Counted from the stretch's first letter, positions 6,405 through 14,182 are shown. The stretch: DNA of 42,620 bases from TMED26 sp002694075 (GCA_036160575.1 JAYYDT010000037.1:1-42620); one strand, 5' to 3'. Numbers and translations are program-made. Notes: a model not told the origin generated them from the sequence alone.

Positions 6405-8180
6405 CTAATTGATGACGCCCAACAATTCGTCAAGCGCTCTTTGGACCGTAGTTAATACTCTTGCTGATGCTGTAAATGCTGATTGTAATTCGACAAGGCT
6501 GGCTAACTCCTCATCAATATTTACCATGGACTCATCAGTGAAACGGTTTTCCAAGGTCGTGAAAAGCTGTTCTTGAAAACTTAATCTATTTGCGTAGTCC
6601 GCCTTCTGATTAGCTTGAAATCCAATCATCTCAGAAACGTAATATTCGAAAGTGGCGTCATAAGACAGACCAGTTACATCATTACCATCCGTCTGATCTG
6701 TAACTACTGAAAAAGCATCAGCACCACCTGATGCGTCAGTAATATTAATTTCTACATCATGAATACCTCCATCATCAAATTCGAATATAAGTTTAAATAA
6801 GCCATCAGATGAAAAATTATGACTAGCAGTAAGTCCTGTAAAGTTACTATTTACCTCTGTAACCATTTCGTCTAAGCAATTTTCGGTATTGCTACCTGTT
6901 GTCGAGAAAGCCATCGTGTATAAGTGACTTACACCATCAATCACAAATTCAATTGAATCTGCTCCGCTTGTTGGGGCATTTGTGAATGTTGCGTAGTAAT
7001 CACTAGGAGCTGGTGAGAAATCTACATTATTTTGAAATAAATCTACTACTGCAAGTGGAAGACTAGGGTCGGCTATACCGCCGGAAGTGAATGTTCCTAC
7101 TGCACCTCCGTCACGCAGCAAAGTAGGGTCACTAATAATGTCACTATTAACCGCAATTACTGCGGAAAAACCGTCTACTACGTTAGGGACTTCACCGGTA
7201 CTATTCACAAAGAGGTTAAGATCAGTACTTTGACCTGATACGCTTATCGATGAGAGCTTTTGCGCCAATTCAAAGGCAAGTGCATCAAGTTGATCTTGTA
7301 ATTGAGGTAAGAGAGTGTCACGAACACTCATGAGACCTGCGATCTTACCCGAGGTTATACTTTCATCAATCGCTACAATTGATCCTGGTAATCCATCGTC
7401 TATGCCAATACTGCTTAAGATTTGATCCGGGTTTACAGTTGGCGAGTCCGAAAACTCCAAGGCTTGGACTTTCTGGTCTAGCAAGAATTCACTCCCAGCA
7501 GTCATAATGGCAAGCTGACCACTTTCCCGAGTAAAAGTTTTGACATTCATTTGGTGAGCCAATTTACTCACCTCTAAATCGCGCTGATCCTCTAAATCCG
7601 CGGTAGATGAAGAGGATCCTTGCAAGGCGCGTATTTGAGCATTCAGATCTGAAATGTTATTAAGAGATTCATTCACAGTATCTACTGCATCGCTAATCCT
7701 ATTGTTTGCCTCTAGTCGAAGAGACTGAACGTCGTCAGACAATCGATTAAGCTCAATAGCGAGTTGTTCTGCCTTGCGCACCACTTCGGATTGCGCAGTG
7801 GCTAGGTTAGGGGTCACAGACAAACGCTCAAAAGCGTTTCTCAAGTCTGTCAACTTTCCACCAATTGAAAGCTCGCTAGATGGCTGACCAAACATTAATT
7901 CCATTCTGCCAAGAAAAATATCAATTTGCGATAAATTTTCGACAGTTGACGCCTGATTTCGCAAGTCTTTTACTAAATTTGTATCAACGATTCTTATAGC
8001 TGGATGCTGACGCAAGCCTGCTGACTGTCCATTACTCCCGACAAGTGGGCTTTGTCTCTGAATTTTTTTTGTATAATTGTCTTCTGTTGCCCCTGCAATA
8101 TTACGGGAGGCAAGGTCGATTCCTGTTTGCGCAGAGTTAATGCCAGCACGAGCCATTGAAAATGCGTTGGTTAAGGTCAT
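6405..8180 (-). CDS. flgK: Flagellar hook-associated protein 1 (FlgK)
   Basis: A 591-residue FlgK, the first hook-filament junction protein. The N-terminus (residues 1-45) is the basal-body rod type domain (AGINSAQTGIDLASRNIAGA). About residues 130-230 form the coiled D1 segment ending in the conserved DLEDQRDLEVSKL, and the C-terminus carries NIDEELASLVELQSAFTASAR. The long variable middle (about residues 300-530) has many Ser/Asp/Thr residues. The start is supported by GGAGG 6 bases upstream of the ATG. It lies 20 bases after flaF and 14 before flgL. The gene is strikingly AT-rich (23 of 60 bases G or C at 6661-6720) compared with flagellin (34 of 60 at 9001-9060), hinting at exchange or relaxed codon use. 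Confidence 0.94.
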   Translation of the reverse strand: MTLTNAFSMARAGINSAQTGIDLASRNIAGATEDNYTKKIQRQSPLVGSNGQSAGLRQHPAIRIVDTNLVKDLRNQASTVENLSQIDIFLGRMELMFGQPSSELSIGGKLTDLRNAFERLSVTPNLATAQSEVVRKAEQLAIELNRLSDDVQSLRLEANNRISDAVDTVNESLNNISDLNAQIRALQGSSSSTADLEDQRDLEVSKLAHQMNVKTFTRESGQLAIMTAGSEFLLDQKVQALEFSDSPTVNPDQILSSIGIDDGLPGSIVAIDESITSGKIAGLMSVRDTLLPQLQDQLDALAFELAQKLSSISVSGQSTDLNLFVNSTGEVPNVVDGFSAVIAVNSDIISDPTLLRDGGAVGTFTSGGIADPSLPLAVVDLFQNNVDFSPAPSDYYATFTNAPTSGADSIEFVIDGVSHLYTMAFSTTGSNTENCLDEMVTEVNSNFTGLTASHNFSSDGLFKLIFEFDDGGIHDVEINITDASGGADAFSVVTDQTDGNDVTGLSYDATFEYYVSEMIGFQANQKADYANRLSFQEQLFTTLENRFTDESMVNIDEELASLVELQSAFTASARVLTTVQRALDELLGVIN

Positions 8181-8200
8181 CTCCCGCCTCCGCCGCCGCC

Positions 8201-8569
8201 TCAGCCCGCCGCCGTCGCGACCGCCGGACGCAGACCGTCCATGATGTTTCGATTAACCGCGATTAACGCGTCAATGTCTCCCGAGTCATCGAGAACCGCG
8301 TTGGTTTCCTTCACGACCCAAATCGCCAGGCTGACGAGTTGGGCTTTTAGCGCCTGCGGTAAGATGTTGCCCGCATCCGTGAGGTCGGCCATGAAAGCTT
8401 CCCAAACTCTTTGATTCCATAACAAGGCTTGAATTTTTTCCTGCAAACGGCCCTCGCCGTCGCGCGCCTTGATCAGCGCGCCGGTGACCTGGGCCAACAG
8501 ACGATATTCGGTGTGGCGTGGGTCTTCAGTGACGTTTTGCGCCTGAGCGTAAGCGTTATAGCCTTCCAT
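8201..8569 (-). CDS. flaF: Flagellar biosynthesis regulator FlaF
   Basis: A 122-residue alphaproteobacterial FlaF. Hallmarks are the start MEGYNAYAQAQ, the region DPRHTEYRLLAQVTGAL, then LLWNQRVWEAFMADL and LKAQLVSLAIWVVKETNAVL. FlaF promotes flagellin synthesis or secretion and usually opposes FlbT, which represses translation through the flagellin leader. No flbT gene is present in this window. The gene follows flagellin by 52 bases on the same strand with no evident terminator between, and precedes flgK by 20 bases, so it may be expressed by read-through from the sigma-54 flagellin promoter. Confidence 0.93.
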   Translation of the reverse strand: MEGYNAYAQAQNVTEDPRHTEYRLLAQVTGALIKARDGEGRLQEKIQALLWNQRVWEAFMADLTDAGNILPQALKAQLVSLAIWVVKETNAVLDDSGDIDALIAVNRNIMDGLRPAVATAAG

Positions 8570-8621
8570 ACAATCGCCCCTTCACAATTTCACACCGCTC
8601 GCGTGGCGTGACATGCGCCCT

Positions 8622-9443
8622 CTACTGGAATAACGCCAACAAGGCTTGCGGCGATTTGTTGGCGATACCGGAGACCTGCACACCGAGTTGCTGACGGATT
8701 TGCAGCGAGGTGAGACGCGCCGACTCACGCGCCATGTCCGCGTCGACAATGCTGCCCAGGCCTTCTTCGGTGGCGTCGGAGATCTCAATCAAGAAATCGG
8801 TCTGTAACTCCATCGCCCGGATGTCGGCGCCAAGGGCGCCAAGGGCGCTATTTACCGCGGTTTGCAGAGTCTCGAATTCATCGGTCAGCACCGCTTGCGC
8901 CGAGGTCGAGTCCGCCACCGAAACAGCGGCCAAAGTTTCTGAATCTGTTTGTAAGTCCTGCGCGGCCAGGCTCAAATTCGTGCCCGCCAAATTAGAGACG
9001 GTCAGGATATTGGTGGCCGAGTCCGTCAGCAGATTCTGCCCATTGAAGGACGAGTTGGCGATGAAGTTGCCGACCTGCGACATGAGCCCGTTGAAGTCAT
9101 CGGTTAGAATATCGCGCTGGGCGGTCGTGACCCCGGCGTTCGACAGTTCCGTCAATTTCGAGCGAATATCCGCCAACAAGTCGGAAATTGATGTGGCTCC
9201 GGCCAACGCCACCTTGCCAATCCCCTTGGAATTATTAAGACCCTGGGTGATCGCGCTGATCGCTTGAATATCTGACCGAATACCCTGGGAGATGGCGAAA
9301 TTCGACGCATCATCAATAGCGCTATTGATCTTCAATCCCGTTGAAATGCGTGCCTGGGTGGTCGCCAATTCACGGTTGGTTTGATTAAGATTACGCAATG
9401 CCAGCAGCGCCTCGGCGTTGGTGATGATTGACGCGGTCGTCAT
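8622..9443 (-). CDS. Flagellin
   Basis: A compact 273-residue flagellin, the filament subunit exported by the flagellar type III system. The N-terminal D0/D1 part has LRNLNQTNRELATTQARIST and GLKINSAIDDASNFAISQG; the C-terminal D1/D0 part has LGSIVDADMARESARLTSLQ and ends ANKSPQALLALFQ. The central region between is short (about residues 135-200), so surface domains D2/D3 are minimal, as is frequent in alphaproteobacteria. An AGAGAGGA precedes the ATG by 7 bases. A sigma-54 promoter lies 142-156 bases upstream, giving a leader of about 130 bases that could carry FlbT-type translational control. No paralogous flagellin is present in the window. Confidence 0.95.
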   Translation of the reverse strand: MTTASIITNAEALLALRNLNQTNRELATTQARISTGLKINSAIDDASNFAISQGIRSDIQAISAITQGLNNSKGIGKVALAGATSISDLLADIRSKLTELSNAGVTTAQRDILTDDFNGLMSQVGNFIANSSFNGQNLLTDSATNILTVSNLAGTNLSLAAQDLQTDSETLAAVSVADSTSAQAVLTDEFETLQTAVNSALGALGADIRAMELQTDFLIEISDATEEGLGSIVDADMARESARLTSLQIRQQLGVQVSGIANKSPQALLALFQ

Positions 9444-9584
9444 GTCTAGGTCCTCTCTTTTCTGTTCCGCCGCGGCTGTGCACCGAAGGTGACAATCATG
9501 ACCGCGCGCCAGCGCGCCGATTTGCCGGCCAACCAGGTCACCGCCGCTAAATCCTTCTGAACCGGCGGGCTCGCCAATGATGAA

Positions 9585-9599
9585 GCAATAGTCGGGCCA
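9585..9599 (-). promoter_or_regulatory. Sigma-54 promoter of flagellin
   Basis: On the minus strand the sequence is TGGCCCG-ACTA-TTGC, matching the RpoN consensus at all but one position, with the invariant GG and GC 10 bases apart. The predicted start is near 9573, about 130 bases before the flagellin ATG at 9443. RpoN control of the filament gene is standard in Caulobacter-type hierarchies, and fliX in the same window belongs to that circuit. Confidence 0.8.
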
Positions 9600-9671
9600 G
9601 TTTTTTTAAGAGAAGTTAGAACGTTGATTCGATGAATTTAATTTTGATCGCTGAGGCGATATTACCCGCGC

Positions 9672-9699
9672 CCACGCGCGTCTGACCGCTCTCGCGTGG
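9672..9699. repeat. Inverted repeat CCACGCG...CGCGTGG upstream of the flagellin promoter
   Basis: Perfect 7-base arms at 9672-9678 and 9693-9699 are separated by 14 bases. The site lies about 75-100 bases upstream of the sigma-54 -24 element, the usual distance for an enhancer-binding protein such as FlbD. It could instead be the weak end signal of the nitrile hydratase operon, although no T-run follows. Confidence 0.35.
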
Positions 9700-9750
9700 C
9701 GTCTGCCCTCGCAGCGGAAGAATTTACCCCCATGGCGGAGTCAAAGGGCG

Positions 9751-10143
9751 CTAGGTGGGAAAGTCCCGATCGGTCAATTCAATCGACGAACCATGCGGCG
9801 TGCGACGCGCGGCGTGGTCCCAGGCCGCCCGGAATGTCGCCAAGTCAGCGGCCTTCAAAATGTCTTTGGCAACCACCAGGCGTTCCAAAGCGGCCAGCCA
9901 ATGATGATAGTAAGTATTGCCCAAATCGGGATCGCCCTCGGCTTGAGCGCGTTTGATTTCATCACTCAAAGTCGCCGCCCACTCGGCCCAGGTGAAAATA
10001 CCGGCGGCATGCAAGCGCACCGTCATCGCGAAGGCCTCGGCCTCCCAAGGCGCGGCGAAAACCGGGCCGTCAGCGTCACGCGGCAAATCCGGCAGCCCGG
10101 CAAAAACGCCGGTCTCCGAACATGTGGCCGCCGGCCATGTCAC
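9751..10143 (-). CDS. Nitrile hydratase accessory protein (beta-like activator)
   Basis: A 130-residue protein related to the N-terminal half of nitrile hydratase beta: both have a PVF...WE..AFA start region and the motif NTYYHHWLAALERLV here against NTYYQNWLAGLETLL in beta. This matches the small accessory proteins of cobalt-type enzymes that bind free alpha subunit and insert cobalt through subunit swapping. The start is taken as GTG at 10143, whose bases overlap the beta stop (GTGA), in line with translational coupling. Longer readings to 10215 would run deep into beta and have no support. It is the third and last gene of the operon. Confidence 0.85.
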   Translation of the reverse strand: MTWPAATCSETGVFAGLPDLPRDADGPVFAAPWEAEAFAMTVRLHAAGIFTWAEWAATLSDEIKRAQAEGDPDLGNTYYHHWLAALERLVVAKDILKAADLATFRAAWDHAARRTPHGSSIELTDRDFPT

Positions 10144-10811
10144 GTCACCGCCTCTAGATGCGGTTCCCACAAATCGACGATCACGCTGTCGCGGGCCGCC
10201 GCCGTCGCGCCCCAAAGCTCGCGGGCCAAGAACCGAACGCTGTAAAGATGCGCGCCGCGGCGGTCACCGGCGGCATTGGCATCGGCGAAAATATGACCGC
10301 CATGCTGCAGGACCACCTCGCCGACATGGCCGCGCACGTAACGCGGCGCGCGAGTATGGCCGGTGGGATGGGCGTTGATCACTCGCACGCGCTGGCCGAT
10401 GGCGAATTCTGGCACGGTATCCACCGGATGGGAGGCCGGCCCACCGCGCCCAAGGGTTTCGGCGACCTTCGCCGGGGTCAGAACCTTTTTCCGTAAATCG
10501 GCGGGAGCGGGCTGCGCGGCGACACAAGTCCGCAATTCCTCGGCGGTGACCATGCCGGCCTCCAGCAACAAGGTCTCCAAGCCAGCCAGCCAATTTTGAT
10601 AGTAAGTGTTCGAGAGATAGGCGACCGGATGCTGGCGCTCACGGGCGAAACGGCTGGTGTCGATATTCCACTGCCCCAAGGAGCCGGTCGCCAGAGTGAG
10701 GGCGAAGGCGGTCTTTTCCCATTCATAGTGAAAGACAGGTTCTTCCGTCTCGGCTTCGGCCTGGATCGGTCCGAGACCGTCCATGCCCCCTAAATCGTGC
10801 CCACCGTTCAT
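10140..10811 (-). CDS. nthB: Nitrile hydratase, beta subunit
   Basis: A 223-residue beta subunit of nitrile hydratase, which converts nitriles to amides in the cytoplasm. The family N-terminus MNGGHDLGGMDGLGP is intact. It is followed by the helical region with EWEKTAFALTLA and NTYYQNWLAGLE, and then the SH3-like C-terminal barrel (about residues 125-220) with VRVINAHPTGHTRAPRYVRG and the YSVRF strand. Length is normal. Its ATG at 10811 overlaps the alpha stop in ATGA, so alpha and beta are coupled for 1:1 assembly. The full-length fused layout separates it from thiocyanate hydrolase, where the equivalent is split in two. Confidence 0.95.
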   Translation of the reverse strand: MNGGHDLGGMDGLGPIQAEAETEEPVFHYEWEKTAFALTLATGSLGQWNIDTSRFARERQHPVAYLSNTYYQNWLAGLETLLLEAGMVTAEELRTCVAAQPAPADLRKKVLTPAKVAETLGRGGPASHPVDTVPEFAIGQRVRVINAHPTGHTRAPRYVRGHVGEVVLQHGGHIFADANAAGDRRGAHLYSVRFLARELWGATAAARDSVIVDLWEPHLEAVT

Positions 10812-11434
10812 GCCGCACCTCCGACGCCTGGCGTGCGCGCCAGTTCCACCCCAATCATCGAATTACGCGAGACTAAGTCGGCCAAGGCCGTTTCATCCAT
10901 GCCGTCACTGCCGGCCGGGCGCATGGGCAACACCAGGTAGCGCATCTCCGAAGTGGAATCCCACACCTTGATTTCGACATCGGTGGATAATTCGGTGCCG
11001 AACTCGCGCAGGACACCGCGCGGATCGCGGACCGCGCGGGCGCGATAAGGCGCCGACTTATACCATGTCGGTGGCAAACCCAAGACCGGCCAGGGATAAC
11101 AAGAGCAAAGCGTGCACACGACCATGTTATGGACTTGCGGGGTGTTTTCCACGACCGCCATATGCTCGCCTTGCCGGCCCATATAGCCGAGTGAACGGAT
11201 CGCCGCGGTGGCATCGCGCAGCAACCACGCCTTGAACTCCGGGTCCAGCCAAGCGCGGGCGATCACGGCGGCGCCATTGCGCGGCCCGATCTGGGTCTCA
11301 TAGGTGTCAATCAACGCGTCAAGAGCGTCTCGCTCGACCAGCCCTTTGTCGATCAGCAATGTTTGCAGCGCCTTGACCCGCAACTCGGTCTCGGAAAAAC
11401 GATTGTCGCTGTGGTCGTGTCCATCATGCGGCAT
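10808..11434 (-). CDS. nthA: Nitrile hydratase, alpha subunit (cobalt type)
   Basis: A 208-residue alpha subunit carrying the metal site. The claw motif is C107-T-L-C110-S-C112, followed by YPWPVLGLPPTWYK. Thr at the second position marks the cobalt type; iron enzymes have Ser there. C110 and C112 would be the residues oxidised to sulfinic and sulfenic acid. The N-terminal helical arm (residues 1-60) and the C-terminal region with VWDSTSEMRYLVLPMRP are complete. The His/Asp-rich start MPHDGHDHSDN is common in cobalt types. It heads the operon alpha-beta-accessory. No amidase gene adjoins it, so the amide product must be handled by enzymes encoded elsewhere, unless the hydrolase at 12067 helps. 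Confidence 0.96.
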   Translation of the reverse strand: MPHDGHDHSDNRFSETELRVKALQTLLIDKGLVERDALDALIDTYETQIGPRNGAAVIARAWLDPEFKAWLLRDATAAIRSLGYMGRQGEHMAVVENTPQVHNMVVCTLCSCYPWPVLGLPPTWYKSAPYRARAVRDPRGVLREFGTELSTDVEIKVWDSTSEMRYLVLPMRPAGSDGMDETALADLVSRNSMIGVELARTPGVGGAA

Positions 11435-11464
11435 TGATGCGGCCTCCCTTGCGATACCCGCGAC

Positions 11465-11493
11465 ATGCTACACATGCGATACGGCGCCAACAA
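11465..11493 (-). promoter_or_regulatory. Candidate sigma-70 promoter of the nitrile hydratase operon
   Basis: On the minus strand, TTGTTG (11493-11488), a 17-base spacer and TAGCAT (11470-11465), about 30 bases before nthA. Both boxes are imperfect. A direct repeat ACATGC (11463-11468 and 11472-11477) overlaps the -10 and could be a regulator site. Confidence 0.4.
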
Positions 11494-11554
11494 GAGCCGG
11501 CGGCCATCGCGATATGTCGCAACTCCCGCGGTCGTGAACTTACGGTGTAGGTGA

Positions 11555-11839
11555 GGTCTGAGCGACCTGCAATCGCTCGATAAATGGGCCGATTACACGC
11601 GGGCCAAAGAGGCCATATTCTTCTACACCGACACCGCCGACGCCCCTTGGACGGTGGTTAAATCGAACGACAAAAAAAGGGCGCGTTTGAACTGTATGCA
11701 GGATTTTCTGGTCCGTTTGCCGTATCCAGGCAAAAATCGACGGGTGGTGCGAACCCCGGATCCATTGTTTGTTGGGCCGGCGTGCCATGTTTTGGATCTT
11801 GACCGTGTGGCGGAGGCGCCGGGCGACGACGCCTCTTAA
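11555..11839 (+). pseudogene. Polyphosphate kinase 2 (PPK2), 3' remnant
   Basis: An open frame of 94 codons with no ATG near its start (an in-frame TGA lies at 11552) that reads as the C-terminal part of a PPK2 kinase. It has LSDLQSLDKWADYTRAKEA, then TDTADAPWTVVKSNDKKRAR, LNCMQDFLVRLPYPGK and PDPLFVG. In intact PPK2 these follow the Walker A and lid regions and end the enzyme, which transfers phosphate between polyphosphate and nucleotides. Everything upstream of this part (about 200 residues, including the P-loop) is missing, and the bases before 11555 do not resemble it in any frame. The remnant is therefore non-functional, probably the scar of a deletion at the border of the nitrile hydratase operon. 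Its last 25 codons look diverged. Confidence 0.8.
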
Positions 11840-11863
11840 GGCCGCGGGCAATTAGGACAGGCG

Positions 11864-12070
11864 ATGTTTTCACTTTCAAAAATTCTGGCCCTAGTGGCGA
11901 TTATCGGCGCCGTTTTCGCCGCCTATCGCTTCATCGGCCGCCTGCAGGGCCCCCAAGGTGAGGCGCCGCGGCGGGCCGCTAAGAAGCCGCGGGTCGAGGA
12001 TATGACGCGCTGTCCGCGCTGCGGCAGCTATGTCGCCGTCGGCGCCGACCACGATTGCCCGGTCGCCTAA
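11864..12070 (+). CDS. Small membrane-anchored zinc-ribbon protein
   Basis: A 68-residue protein with one hydrophobic segment (about residues 5-24, then a basic patch), a Pro/Arg/Lys-rich linker and a C-terminal half zinc ribbon CPRCGSYV plus a later DC. AGGACAGG precedes the ATG. The layout, a single N-terminal membrane segment with a cytoplasmic 'M.RC..CG.Y' end, resembles a widespread group of short uncharacterised proteobacterial proteins (PP0621-like). Two cysteines are close together (C50 and C53) and a third sits in DHDCPVA, with a nearby His, so a four-ligand site is possible. Its stop overlaps that of the convergent hydrolase gene by 4 bases. Function unknown. Confidence 0.7.
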   Translation: MFSLSKILALVAIIGAVFAAYRFIGRLQGPQGEAPRRAAKKPRVEDMTRCPRCGSYVAVGADHDCPVA

Positions 12071-13293
12071 GCGGCGGTCAAAATCCGCGCGGTCGCGTCG
12101 GTAAAGACCTGGGCGCCCAAAACAATGTCATCGAGGGCGGTGTCCTCGGAAAAATCATGACTGACCCCACCGATGGACGGGATAAACATCATCGCCGCCG
12201 GCATCACCGTGGCCAAGATCGACGCGTCGTGGAAAGCGCCCGAGGGCATGCGTTGCCATTGCGCCGGGCAATGGGCGGCGGCGGCGGCGGCGATCTGATC
12301 GGCGAAACCGGGGTCCATCGGTACCGCGCCAATCGGCGCGCGCGCCGCGGTCACGTCGACGGTGACCCCGCCACGGGCGTTCATCTCGTCGGCGAGTTCT
12401 TGGACGATGGCCTCGAAACGGTCCAGCACCGCCTCGTCGGCGTCGCGAAATTGCAGCTCCAATTCGGCGAACCCGGGCACGATGGAGGCGGCGTTGGGTG
12501 TCAACCGCGCCCGCCCCATGGTCCACACACTGCGCGGGCCGGCGGCGGCCGGGAACGCGGTGTTGATCCGGTGGGCCATTTCATAAAGCCCGGCGGCGGC
12601 GTCCCGGCGGTCGGCCATCATCGTCGTGCCAGCGTGGTTCTGTTGGCCGTGGAAGCGCAGCAAAAGCCCACGCAGGGCGACAATCGCCTCGACCACCCCG
12701 ATTTTCAGGCCAGCTTTGTCGAGGTGCGGCCCCTGTTCGATATGGGCCTCCAAAAAGCCGATATGGCGACCCGGCTCGACCTGCTGGCGGGCGACATCGG
12801 CGAGCCCGGCGTCGGCGCGCGCGGCGGCCAAGCTGACGCCATCGCGATCGGTGATCTCGGCCAACGCCGCGTCGTCGATCTGGCCGACGAAGGACCGACT
12901 CCCGAGACACCCGTAAAAACGCGATTCCTCGTCCTGCCAAGAGACCACATCGACAGCCAAATGAGCGGTCGCAGGGTCTTCCGCCAGGGCCCGCGCCACC
13001 TCCAAGCCATAGATCACACCGAGGGCGCCATCCAACCATCCGCCGGTCGGCTGACTGTCGGAATGGGAACCGATCAACACCGCCGGGCCGGCCTGGGCCG
13101 AGCGGCCGAAAACATTGCCAACACCGTCAATGCTAGCGCTCAGGCCGGCGGCGGTGAAGCGTTCGGCCAACCAGTGGCGGGCGGCCATATCGGCGTCGCT
13201 GAAGGCTGGGCGCACCACGCCGGGCGGATGACTGCCGAATTCGCGCAAGGTTTGCAGGTCGTCAATCAAACGCCCGCCATTGACGGTTGCCAT
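12067..13293 (-). CDS. M20-family Zn-dependent N-carbamoyl-amino-acid hydrolase/amidase
   Basis: A 408-residue enzyme of the allantoate amidohydrolase / L-N-carbamoylase / beta-ureidopropionase group. The two-metal site is complete with the family spacing: H77 and D88 (GSHSDSQPTGGWLDGALGV), E122/E123 (WQDEESRF), H184 (EAHIEQGP) and H379 (GGVSHDFSEDT). The substrate-binding lid carries FHGQQNHAGTTMM. The start at 13293 has GGAGGA 7 bases upstream. It hydrolyses carbamoyl or related amide bonds in purine, pyrimidine or hydantoin breakdown; the exact substrate cannot be read from the sequence. It is a single gene, divergent from the aldolase and convergent with the small zinc-ribbon gene, and not in the nitrile hydratase operon. 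Confidence 0.9.
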   Translation of the reverse strand: MATVNGGRLIDDLQTLREFGSHPPGVVRPAFSDADMAARHWLAERFTAAGLSASIDGVGNVFGRSAQAGPAVLIGSHSDSQPTGGWLDGALGVIYGLEVARALAEDPATAHLAVDVVSWQDEESRFYGCLGSRSFVGQIDDAALAEITDRDGVSLAAARADAGLADVARQQVEPGRHIGFLEAHIEQGPHLDKAGLKIGVVEAIVALRGLLLRFHGQQNHAGTTMMADRRDAAAGLYEMAHRINTAFPAAAGPRSVWTMGRARLTPNAASIVPGFAELELQFRDADEAVLDRFEAIVQELADEMNARGGVTVDVTAARAPIGAVPMDPGFADQIAAAAAAHCPAQWQRMPSGAFHDASILATVMPAAMMFIPSIGGVSHDFSEDTALDDIVLGAQVFTDATARILTAA

Positions 13294-13438
13294 GCTTGGA
13301 TCCTCCGTGTTCGCTCACCGGTCATGCTGGCAGGGCCGACGATCGCTGGGAAGGGGCCAAATTGTCATTGGCGTCGGCGGCTGGACGGCGACCTGCCGGA
13401 AGGATACTCTGCCCCAAGCTTTACGAGGAGATGACGTG

Positions 13439-14182
13439 ATGACCGATTTGCAAGAACTGCGCGCGGATCTGGCCTGCGCTTTGCGCTGGGCGGTGCGCTA
13501 TGATTTGCACGAGGGGGTTTGCAACCATTTCTCGGTCGCCGTCCCCGATGACGACGGGGTGGTGCGCGGCAATCTGTTCTTGATCAACCCCTGCGGCCTA
13601 CATTGGTCGGAAGTCACCGCCTCGTCGCTTTTGCTGTGTGACAAAGAGGGTAATGTCCTGGAGGGCACCCGAGAGGTCGAGCCGACGGCGTTTTTCATTC
13701 ATAGCCGTGTGCACATCAACGCGCCGGGCGCGGTCGCCGTCCTGCACACCCACCAGCCGCACGCCACCGCCCTTACCCTGCTGGAGGATGGCCGCCTGGA
13801 GATGTGCGAGCAGAACGCCCTGATGTTCGATGGTCGCATCGCTTATGACGATGACTACGAGGGGCTGGCCCTGGACGGTGACGAAGGCGACCGCTTGGCC
13901 CGCAAGCTTGGCAATAATCAGGTGTTGATGATGGCCAGCCACGGCGTGATGACGACCGGCGCGAGTGTGGGCGAGGCGTTCACCGATCTCTACTATTTAG
14001 AGCGGGCGGCGAAGTTTCAGCTGTTGGCCAAGGCCAGCGGCGGCAAGCTGCGCACCATTTCCGACCGGGTGCGCGCCCATACCCGCCAACAATTCGCCAC
14101 CGAGCGCGCGATTGTCGCCGACCGCCATTTTACCGCCCTCAAGCGGGTGCTCGACGCCGAAGAACCGACCTATCGCCACTGA
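13439..14182 (+). CDS. Class II aldolase/adducin family protein
   Basis: A 247-residue class II aldolase (FucA/AraD fold). The start at 13439 follows GAGGAG by 8 bases; an adjoining in-frame GTG at 13436 is a less likely alternative. Visible family features are CNHFSVAVPDD near residue 28, catalytic acid E81 in REVEPTAFFIHSR, the zinc pair H103 and H105 in VLHTHQPHATAL, and a third His in MASHGVMTTG. Family members cleave or epimerise sugar phosphates, or act on hydroxy-keto acids; the substrate here is not evident because no sugar kinase or isomerase is nearby. The region upstream (13294-13438) is the divergent promoter region with the hydrolase gene. Confidence 0.88.
   Translation: MTDLQELRADLACALRWAVRYDLHEGVCNHFSVAVPDDDGVVRGNLFLINPCGLHWSEVTASSLLLCDKEGNVLEGTREVEPTAFFIHSRVHINAPGAVAVLHTHQPHATALTLLEDGRLEMCEQNALMFDGRIAYDDDYEGLALDGDEGDRLARKLGNNQVLMMASHGVMTTGASVGEAFTDLYYLERAAKFQLLAKASGGKLRTISDRVRAHTRQQFATERAIVADRHFTALKRVLDAEEPTYRH

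Larger units (their letters stand above)
9444..9750. other. Flagellin upstream region between nitrile hydratase and flagellin genes
   Basis: These 307 bases hold no credible gene. They contain the flagellin leader, its sigma-54 promoter (9585-9599), an AT-rich patch (9600-9665) and an inverted repeat at 9672-9699. No terminator with a T-run was found for the nitrile hydratase operon that ends at 9751. Confidence 0.6.

Noticed and set aside
8826..8843. Two tandem copies of GGCGCCAAG inside flagellin
   Set aside because: This encodes an in-frame Ala-Leu-Gly repeat in a helix; a two-copy 9-base repeat in coding sequence is not notable.
12055..13434. A 459-codon open frame on the plus strand opposite the hydrolase gene
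   Set aside because: It is low-complexity Gly/Arg/His-rich, matches no family I recognise, and mirrors a complete metalloenzyme with full catalytic residues on the minus strand. High G+C produces such shadows.
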